A stretch of DNA of 59,516 nucleotides from JAMZMI01 sp047632435 (GTDB lineage: Bacteria > Bacteroidota > Bacteroidia > Cytophagales > Cyclobacteriaceae). This document shows positions 54,422-59,516 of the stretch, piece by piece. The notes beneath the pieces are model-generated. The model was not told where the DNA came from. It saw nothing but the letters and a program-made list of their open reading frames with translations, and searched no databases. Location: positions 1 to 59,516 of the forward strand of contig JBLICU010000013.1 of the NCBI GenBank assembly GCA_047632435.1, written 5' to 3'. Within the stretch, counting starts at the first letter, position 1, and each line of letters opens with the position of its first letter. The position numbers and the translations under genes were made by a program.

Positions 54422-55069
54422 TTAAGCTTTGACAATTCCAATACTTTCCAATAGTTGCGGCTGACCTTCGAGTGCTACTCTGGCGATGGTGATAAAATCG
54501 CTCATCCAGTCCTGTAGATCATCAAAAGCAGTATCACGAATTTCAGTTGCCGACTGGGCATCTCCCTTTTCCTTGAGCTGGGCTGCTAGTTTCGTTTCCA
54601 CGTCTTTCACTTTGCTGAGGGCGTCTGTAAGTACCGTGTCGGTCATTCCGTAAGTGGTCAAAGTCGCTTTCAATGATTCACCTGCCAGGGCGTTGGTATA
54701 AAACACTTTGGACTGCTTCACCCATCCCGAGTAGCTTTTCTTCCTGCGTCCGTCCAGATCAAGGGTCTGCCAGGCTCCCCGGTTGCCCTTAAGCGCCACT
54801 CTGGCTACCTTCACGTGACGCATATAGACACTATTGGCCAGCGATAAGGCCGAATCCAGTGCATCTGTAGCTGTAAACTGCTCTCCATATTCTTGTTTTT
54901 GCGAGGTTTGCGAGGTTAAAGCCTGCTCGTAGAGGGCCTTCCCTTCGTTGAGTTTAGTTTCGTCATAGCCAAACATGGCGAGCGCAGATTTTACGGGTAC
55001 ATTCCCAAGCGCATTGTCTATGGCCACTTGAGCGCTGAGCAGTTTCGAATCGATTGTGTTGTTTTTCAT
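54422..55069 (-). CDS. all-helical protein with an internal duplication, not recognised
   Basis: 215 residues, no signal peptide, no Cys, low in aromatics. Residues ~20-105 and ~125-215 are alike: each has a (S/A)LKxxLxxYGMxxx or KSALAMFGYDETKL start, a polar helix pair and ends with YMRHVKVARVALKGN / DWMSDFITIARVALEGQ. The repeats are about 90 residues. Such paired helices suggest a small helical scaffold or binding module. Codon use is as in neighbours. It is the gene following the ~320-bp repeat interval and leads the last four genes of the cluster. Confidence 0.7.
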   Translation of the reverse strand: MKNNTIDSKLLSAQVAIDNALGNVPVKSALAMFGYDETKLNEGKALYEQALTSQTSQKQEYGEQFTATDALDSALSLANSVYMRHVKVARVALKGNRGAWQTLDLDGRRKKSYSGWVKQSKVFYTNALAGESLKATLTTYGMTDTVLTDALSKVKDVETKLAAQLKEKGDAQSATEIRDTAFDDLQDWMSDFITIARVALEGQPQLLESIGIVKA

Positions 55070-55097
55070 AGTGAGTATTATTTATAGTTCATAATAG

Positions 55098-55308
55098 TTA
55101 TTCATACTGTAACATTCGAAATCTCCGGTTCCCACGGAGCTGTGGTTTTTTGTCGGGATCTGCCACTTGTCCACCGGGAGCTTTCGCATCACAAGCGGGA
55201 GCTGCGGTTCTGAAGGCCGGAGCTGCGATTTTTTCGTGGGCTTTTCTGTTTTTTGGTGGGAGCTGTGACTTCCACGGCCGGATATGCGACTTCCTCCTTG
55301 GTGGGCAT
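55098..55308 (-). pseudogene. small heptad Ala/Pro repeat protein, broken by a frame slip
   Basis: From ATG 55308 the minus strand reads MPTKEEVAYPAVEVTAPTKK, then KQKSPRK; in the next frame it continues as IAAPAFRTAAPACDAKAP, GGQVADPDKKPQLRGNRRF and RMLQYE with TAA at 55100-55098. The switch falls in an A6 run (55229-55234). Before and after it the residues repeat every seven positions around Pro, as the DNA has 21-bp periodicity. With one base less or two more at the A6 run it would be a ~70-residue Ala/Pro/Lys-rich protein. This may be an indel, a sequencing error or a programmed frameshift. I do not know a family. Confidence 0.45.
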
Positions 55309-55321
55309 GATAGTTCCATGG
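55136..55321. repeat. degenerate tandem array, ~21-bp unit, nine copies
   Basis: On the plus strand GGGAGCTGYGRYTT-like units start at about 55136, 55155, 55176, 55197, 55219, 55238, 55258, 55280 and 55303. Unit lengths are 19, 21, 21, 22, 19, 20, 22, 23 nt. GGAGCTG is the best-kept part. The array lies in the 322-bp gap between the exported protein and the duplicated helical protein and is GC-rich compared with its surroundings. It overlaps the heptad reading frame on the minus strand, so the repeats are probably of coding origin. Confidence 0.7.
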
Positions 55322-55391
55322 GAATTTTAATTATGGTTTGGAATGTTTTATATGGAGAGTAGGATGTGTCATTATTTTAGTGTTAATAGGA

Positions 55392-56651
55392 TTATTCCGC
55401 TGAGCCATCCAATCCCAGAAACTCGGAGATTGTGCTTGGCGCAAACGATACCCCGAAATACAATGAAGGCTTATACTTTCGATCCGCATATTTCAAAGCA
55501 TCTTTGACCCTGTCAATCTCTCCAATATTAGTCACAGATGGAGTAATTTGATTCGCCCAGTTTGCTCCAAAGTTGAGGTAAAACTTATTCGTAATAGCGT
55601 AATTCACACCTGCATATAGATTGTTAATTGGGTCGGTGGATAGCTCAACACCACCGTATATTCCCATTCTCCTAATAGTATAATATTGCCACCTCTGCCC
55701 TGCCTTGATATCAGTTCTTGATTTTAAATCCTGCTTCCAGACGGGCTTAAACCGGTCAATATCCCGACCCGGATGCCACGTAAGGAAAAGTGATAGGTCG
55801 CTTTTCCACTCTTCCTTTTGAGTACTGTCAAGTTCTACTATTAGTTGCTGATTGTCAAGTTTGACAGTATTCTTGTTTATTTGTTTGCCTCCAACTCCCA
55901 CTTGAAAAGAAAAGCTGCTTTTTTCGTGGATGTTAATTTCGATATCTTGCCCTCTACCTGGGTAATCGACCTCTACCTTACAAGGCGTTTTGATCATACC
56001 GGGATCCAACTCTACTATCCTTATCGGAAAAGAAGCACCGGTGGTCTTAGTCGTACCGCTCATTGTTCCGAAACCAAGTGCTTCAACTAAACTAAGTGTC
56101 TCCTCAAAAGAATTCTTAAAAAAGGATTTAGTCTCAATAACTTTAAAGGATGACTGCTGGATTGTTTCCTCTCCTCCAAGAATCACGAATAGAATACGCT
56201 TCTTTTCGAGTATGTAGGAGTCGAGATTGCCTGATGCGTTTTTGGTTAGAGTAAGTATTTGGATTTTCTCAAATCGTTCTTCTGTTTTGGCAGGAACTGC
56301 TACTACGGCTGATGAAGCAGGAATTGCGGGACTTGTGGCAGTTGCTAGTACTGCTGGTTTTGCCGGAACAGCCTCGATTGCAGGTGTTATTTTTTGCTTA
56401 TGCCTTATCACTACAACTACTCGATCTGAGAGATTGCCTAGGTAATTACTGAGCAAAGCATAGCCCGGTTGTTTTCCTGCTGAGACAGTAGTAAGCCACG
56501 TATTCGAACTAGCCAAATTTTCAAAATCAGAATCAGTCCCAATATTCTGATTTTGAATTACGCGATTTGACATTACAAACTCATTAATTGATTGAGTCGT
56601 TGCTGTCATCCAGATAAATAGCATCACGATAAAAAATATTTCCTTTTTCAT
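55392..56651 (-). CDS. exported protein with Ala/Pro linker and probable beta-barrel C-terminus
   Basis: 419 residues. Signal peptide (MKKEIFFIVMLFIWMTATTQ). An Ala/Val/Pro-rich stretch at ~85-125 (PAIEAVPAKPAVLATATSP, PASSAVVAVPAK) connects two parts. The C-terminal ~150 residues alternate hydrophobic and polar residues with aromatic ends (GIYGGVELSTDPINNLYAGV, NKFYLNFGANWANQ, KPSLYFGVSFAPST), as in small outer-membrane barrels. The middle part (KRILFVILGGEETIQQSSFK) is unrecognised. It starts 1 bp after the caspase-like gene's stop, so it belongs to the cluster. Confidence 0.65.
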   Translation of the reverse strand: MKKEIFFIVMLFIWMTATTQSINEFVMSNRVIQNQNIGTDSDFENLASSNTWLTTVSAGKQPGYALLSNYLGNLSDRVVVVIRHKQKITPAIEAVPAKPAVLATATSPAIPASSAVVAVPAKTEERFEKIQILTLTKNASGNLDSYILEKKRILFVILGGEETIQQSSFKVIETKSFFKNSFEETLSLVEALGFGTMSGTTKTTGASFPIRIVELDPGMIKTPCKVEVDYPGRGQDIEINIHEKSSFSFQVGVGGKQINKNTVKLDNQQLIVELDSTQKEEWKSDLSLFLTWHPGRDIDRFKPVWKQDLKSRTDIKAGQRWQYYTIRRMGIYGGVELSTDPINNLYAGVNYAITNKFYLNFGANWANQITPSVTNIGEIDRVKDALKYADRKYKPSLYFGVSFAPSTISEFLGLDGSAE

Positions 56652-56652
56652 A

Positions 56653-57360
56653 TCATAAAAGTTTATGGTTTAGTAATTGGTCACCAATTGAAATAGTTGG
56701 CCTAAAAAATCTTCTCCCTCGGGCAAGAACAGCGACCAAGTTGGATAGTCTAACGCCCAGTTCTTCGTAAGTCTGAGAGGGATTAATTTCAAAAGCCTTT
56801 CTAAGTGCTCGATTGTAAAAACTGTTTCCATTTTCTCCTCTTGAAAAAAAAGTTTGGATGTTTTCAGAGCTTGAGGCAAAAATTCCCACTTGGTCTTTCT
56901 TCATCAATTGAGCATAATCAATTAACCCATCGGAATAGCAGGTCTCAAAGAAACAGGTAAAGGCAGAGCAGTTGTCGAAGGAAAGCGATTGATTGATAGC
57001 GTTTGTTAATCTGTTATCATCGAGGTAATCAGTCAAACTGCCAGCTAATGTATTGTCGTAGGATATGAAGTACTCATCACTTCCATCTACTTCATCAGCA
57101 CCTCCGAATTTATCAGTGTGTCCAGATAAGTAGATCAACATTTCTTTTGTGCCGCTCTGTACTGATAATTGATCAATGGTTTCAAGGATATTTCGTGCAC
57201 TAGCATTTTCATTGAGCAATAGCTCTATTTCCCACCCTAAGCCTTTGAGAAAATTGCCGAAATGGAGAACGTTTCTTTCAGGAAAGGCCAATTTTTCATA
57301 TTGACTTCCAGACCGGCCATAAACTTCTCCCAGAGCCACCAAAAGTGCTTTTTTACTCAT
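56653..57360 (-). CDS. caspase-like (C14/metacaspase-type) cysteine peptidase
   Basis: 235 residues made of the caspase domain alone. The N-terminal strand MSKKALLVALGEVYG, then H81 in EMLIYLSGHTDKFGGADEVD, the catalytic His, and C141 in CFFETCYSDGLIDYA, where the usual DxCxSG is ETCYSDG. The extra-acidic loop after the His (DEVDGSDEYFISYD) is unusual in length. The C-terminus (FYNRALRKAFEINPSQTYEE, SNLVAVLARGRRFFRPTISI) completes the p10-like part. No signal peptide, so cytosolic. Its start overlaps the upstream gene's stop by 4 bp. Substrate unknown; a neighbour-encoded protein could be cleaved. Confidence 0.82.
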   Translation of the reverse strand: MSKKALLVALGEVYGRSGSQYEKLAFPERNVLHFGNFLKGLGWEIELLLNENASARNILETIDQLSVQSGTKEMLIYLSGHTDKFGGADEVDGSDEYFISYDNTLAGSLTDYLDDNRLTNAINQSLSFDNCSAFTCFFETCYSDGLIDYAQLMKKDQVGIFASSSENIQTFFSRGENGNSFYNRALRKAFEINPSQTYEELGVRLSNLVAVLARGRRFFRPTISIGDQLLNHKLL

Positions 57361-58223
57361 GATATGAATTTTTCAATGTCCTTTATCTCACTGTTTAGTT
57401 TTTGGATTTGCGTGTCAAGCCTTGTAATAGACTGATCCAAATCATCCTTTTGGCTTTGTGCATGTTTGGTAAGGTTTTTCCCCATGAGTTCATTTAATCC
57501 CTCCGAAAGTTTCTTTTGTCTTTCAAGTTCCTTTTGCTTTTCCGCTAATTCGGTAATCCTTTTTTCTTTTAGCCCCTCAAGCTTGTGTTCAGGTACAAGC
57601 TTTTTACCAACATAGGCTCCCTGGCTCAATCCCATGAGGACAAGGAAACTATCAGAGATATCAGGCAGATAGGGGTTATCATCAACAATAAAAAGCATTG
57701 TTAAAGAGTCGGATGATGCGCAGGATTGTATCATTAGCTGATCCAGGTAGCCATGGCAGGCGAACAAATAAAGTGAGACAGCAATAACGGACCAGATGAT
57801 CACCTGAAAGCGACTAAAGTCAAGACCGTTCTCGCTTGTTATTAGATCTGAGAGGGTCGGATTTGAGCGCTTATACTCTTTTTCCTTATCAATTTGATAA
57901 ATGGTTATTCCCTTCACGGCAGTATAGCTGGTCAGTGAAAGTCCCAGAAGCCAGAGTATGTTTTCAGCAAAAATTGGATCGTAGATGCCAACTTTATTTA
58001 ATGAGAATAGTGTGATTAAAACTGATATTTGAAATGAAATAATCAGTAATGCCCAGCCAATGGCTTGCACCCTTGATAGGCTGTATTTTCCACTGTTTCC
58101 GATGAAAAAGTCCATGAATGAATGTTTGGTGCCTTTTCCCAACAATCCTTTGATTGCATACATCATTACAATGGTTATTATTATTCCCACGATTTGATAA
58201 AGAATAATCATAGCCTCATGCAT
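57357..58223 (-). CDS. polytopic membrane protein with C-terminal coiled coil, not recognised
   Basis: 288 residues. About four or five membrane helices (IILYQIVGIIITIVMMYAIK at the start, then WALLIISFQISVLITLFSLN, ILWLLGLSLTSYTAVKGITI, VIIWSVIAVSLYLFACHGYL, SFLVLMGLSQGAYVGKK) and a long Lys/Glu/Gln-rich coiled coil (residues ~215-288, KQKELERQKKLSEGLNELMG). The coiled coil is probably cytosolic and could bind the caspase or another partner. Overlaps the amidohydrolase by 8 bp and the caspase by 4 bp. Confidence 0.72.
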   Translation of the reverse strand: MHEAMIILYQIVGIIITIVMMYAIKGLLGKGTKHSFMDFFIGNSGKYSLSRVQAIGWALLIISFQISVLITLFSLNKVGIYDPIFAENILWLLGLSLTSYTAVKGITIYQIDKEKEYKRSNPTLSDLITSENGLDFSRFQVIIWSVIAVSLYLFACHGYLDQLMIQSCASSDSLTMLFIVDDNPYLPDISDSFLVLMGLSQGAYVGKKLVPEHKLEGLKEKRITELAEKQKELERQKKLSEGLNELMGKNLTKHAQSQKDDLDQSITRLDTQIQKLNSEIKDIEKFIS

Positions 58224-59286
58224 TCAAATACTTTTCAACATTCGTATTTGCTATTTGCATGAACAAATTAGCACCCAGTTGGCTCCTGATCTTCATAGAC
58301 CGCTCTCTCTCGATTGGTTTTTCCCGCTCCATCATGTAAAAATCTGAACCGAACAACGTTCGATCTCTGACCTTTTCATTTTCAAGCAGTACTTTGAGAA
58401 TGTCTATCCTGTCTTCTTCATGATACAGTGTGGAAGAAATATCTGCATAGATATTGTCATGTTTTTTCATCAAATCAAGGATTATAGAGAGCCAGGATTT
58501 ATCTTCATTCGACGCTTTCGCATCCCATGGGTTGTGCAGGTATTTGTCCCACTCGTCTCCGCCTCCATAATGGGCAAGGCAAATTTTGAGGTCTGGATAT
58601 TTGGTTGCTATGGGTTCATAATTAGCCGGATCGGTGTAGATATCTGAAAACTGCTTAGCCTTTTTCTTTACTACTTTTCTTCCCAGTGGGTTGGGTTCAT
58701 GCAACATTTGATTGGTCACTTTCTTTACATGCACACCTCCGCGAGAACAGTGCGTCATTACTGGAAGATTGTGTTCAATAGCATATTCATAAACCGGCTC
58801 CAATCTGACATCATTTGGATAGTAACCTAAAGGTGGATAGAGTTTTATTCCTTTGAAACCCCTCTTATGCCATTTTGTAACAAATTCGAGAATGTCTGGC
58901 TGGCGTGGATCCGTCCCAATAAATGGAATTATAGGTTCACCGGCCTGTACCAAAAGATCAAGTTCTTCGTGCTGCTCATTAATTTTTTTGGAAACATTAC
59001 CAGCGAGCATGTGTTCCATGTCCATAGGTAGCACGATAAATTTAGTGTCTCCTATTGGATAAAAACCCTTTAGTTTTTGCAGGATATCCACCTGAGCATC
59101 GGTATCCATGACCTTAACGAAGTTTATATAGCGATCTATCAGGTCGCGATCGTTGAAAGGAATCAATTTTCGTGCAACCTGTCGTGTTATCCTCTTCTTC
59201 GCAAGCCACATAATAGCCTTAGGAAGAAATTTATCAGGAACATGCTTAATAGTAAAAAGATGGGTATGGCAGTTGTAAATAATCAT
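58216..59286 (-). CDS. amidohydrolase-family metal-dependent hydrolase (Amidohydro_2)
   Basis: 356-residue TIM barrel. Metal ligands: H7 and H9 in NCHTHLF, H179 in VMTHCSRGG, H239 in CLAHYGGGDEW and D315 in LFGSDFYMM. A Lys-rich insert (~185-220, GRKVVKKKAKQFSDIYTDPA) after the third ligand is unusual. GFKGIKLYPPLGYYP is a family substrate-site strand. Amidohydrolase-2 members decarboxylate or hydrolyse small ring compounds; the substrate here is unknown. No signal peptide. First gene of the 50-59 kb cluster and overlapping the next by 8 bp. Confidence 0.88.
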   Translation of the reverse strand: MIIYNCHTHLFTIKHVPDKFLPKAIMWLAKKRITRQVARKLIPFNDRDLIDRYINFVKVMDTDAQVDILQKLKGFYPIGDTKFIVLPMDMEHMLAGNVSKKINEQHEELDLLVQAGEPIIPFIGTDPRQPDILEFVTKWHKRGFKGIKLYPPLGYYPNDVRLEPVYEYAIEHNLPVMTHCSRGGVHVKKVTNQMLHEPNPLGRKVVKKKAKQFSDIYTDPANYEPIATKYPDLKICLAHYGGGDEWDKYLHNPWDAKASNEDKSWLSIILDLMKKHDNIYADISSTLYHEEDRIDILKVLLENEKVRDRTLFGSDFYMMEREKPIERERSMKIRSQLGANLFMQIANTNVEKYLNA

Positions 59287-59374
59287 TGTTTTGTTATTTG
59301 GTTTTTTTGTTTCTTAAAAAACTCCTACTCAACCAAACAATTCTTGTTGGATAAGTTTGAATCAGATATACCAT

Positions 59375-59443
59375 TCACAACCCAAACCACTCGGCAAGGG
59401 CGTCCTTATTGTCTTTAAATAATTGCTGGTCGAAGGCCTTCAT
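59375..59443 (-). other. 22-codon reading frame upstream of the cluster
   Basis: ATG 59443 reads MKAFDQQLFKDNKDALAEWF and GL, then TGA. It overlaps the stop of a second tiny frame (59440-59475, MMENKTLTNDT) by 4 bp. Length is too short to name. It could be a truncated gene start, a leader peptide or chance. Confidence 0.25.
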
Positions 59444-59479
59444 GTGTCGTTAGTGAGCGTTTTGTTTTCCATCATTTAT

Positions 59480-59516
59480 TTATTCAATATCATATTCAAA
59501 TAATTCTGTGTGCCAG
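59480..59516 (-). other. possible 3' end of a gene cut by the window edge
   Basis: The minus strand reads WHTELFEYDIE and TAA (59482-59480) from the right edge. With only 11 residues the identity is open. If real, a further gene lies directly upstream of the cluster, 4 bp from the small frame at 59440-59475. Confidence 0.25.

Noticed and set aside
55098..55319. Minus-strand frame from 55319 (MELSCPPRRKSH...)
   Set aside because: Its 5' part runs out of the frame that fits the heptad pattern; the frame starting at 55308 before the A6 run and this one after it are the better reading.
1..59516. CRISPR array, tRNA or rRNA genes, prophage, complete insertion sequence
   Set aside because: No spaced identical repeats, no tRNA T-loop/anticodon pattern, no integrase or transposase frame was found.

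Overview
The window reads as a chromosomal segment of a Bacteroidota bacterium, probably a marine or soil Cytophagales-like member. This is inferred from gene content and style: F1 atpD-atpC as a separate pair with a short epsilon subunit, OmpL-like porin, 800-residue FtsX-type permeases, many lipoproteins with a Cys near residue 15-20, DUF2892, TPM/LemA proteins, no Shine-Dalgarno pattern before starts, and a TAnnTTTG promoter-like box. No species can be named from the sequence alone.

Layout. 0-0.6 kb: a possible group II intron edge (minus strand) and a decayed signal-peptide protein gene. 0.9-13.2 kb: housekeeping and redox genes (katG, a frameshifted YdeI-like gene, LLM oxidoreductase, AraC-DUF2892-SDR, glgP, lpd, a membrane GT-C-like protein, fabG with a 21-bp palindromic operator in front). 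13.3-26 kb: VWA membrane protein, porin, TPR membrane protein-gatC-plsC, histidine kinase, atpDC, SulP transporter. 26-38.4 kb: aminotransferase, FtsX permease, purU, a lipoprotein/barrel pair, ruvB-queG-TRIC operon, apbE-methyltransferase-ZIP operon. 38.4-47.3 kb: an accessory zone with lipoproteins, nucleotidyltransferase/partner genes, and a notable density of broken genes (nonsense and frameshift copies of a HI0074-like partner, AbiEii-type nucleotidyltransferase, RelE-type toxin, ABC-2 permease, DUF1579-like protein), plus a REP-like hairpin. LemA and two TPM-domain genes lie in its middle. 47.4-50.2 kb: FKBP, Nfu/NifU, hemolysin III family, EF-hand protein.

The most interesting part is 50.2-59.3 kb: eight tightly packed minus-strand genes, many overlapping by 4-8 bp. 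In order of transcription they encode a TIM-barrel amidohydrolase, a multi-pass membrane protein with a coiled coil, a caspase-like (C14) protease, an exported protein with an Ala/Pro linker and probable beta-barrel C-terminus, a small heptad-repeat reading frame broken by a frame slip, a duplicated helical protein, a two-TM protein, an exported metallo-beta-lactamase-fold hydrolase and a winged-helix/KAP P-loop NTPase; an EF-hand gene follows 52 bp later. Together these span cytosol, inner membrane, periplasm and probably outer membrane. KAP NTPases and caspases both occur in bacterial conflict and cell-death systems, so an envelope-spanning signalling or defence system is a reasonable hypothesis, but I know of no described system with this exact set and the function is inference. 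Tiny coupled reading frames at the right edge suggest the cluster may continue past, or have been trimmed at, 59.5 kb.
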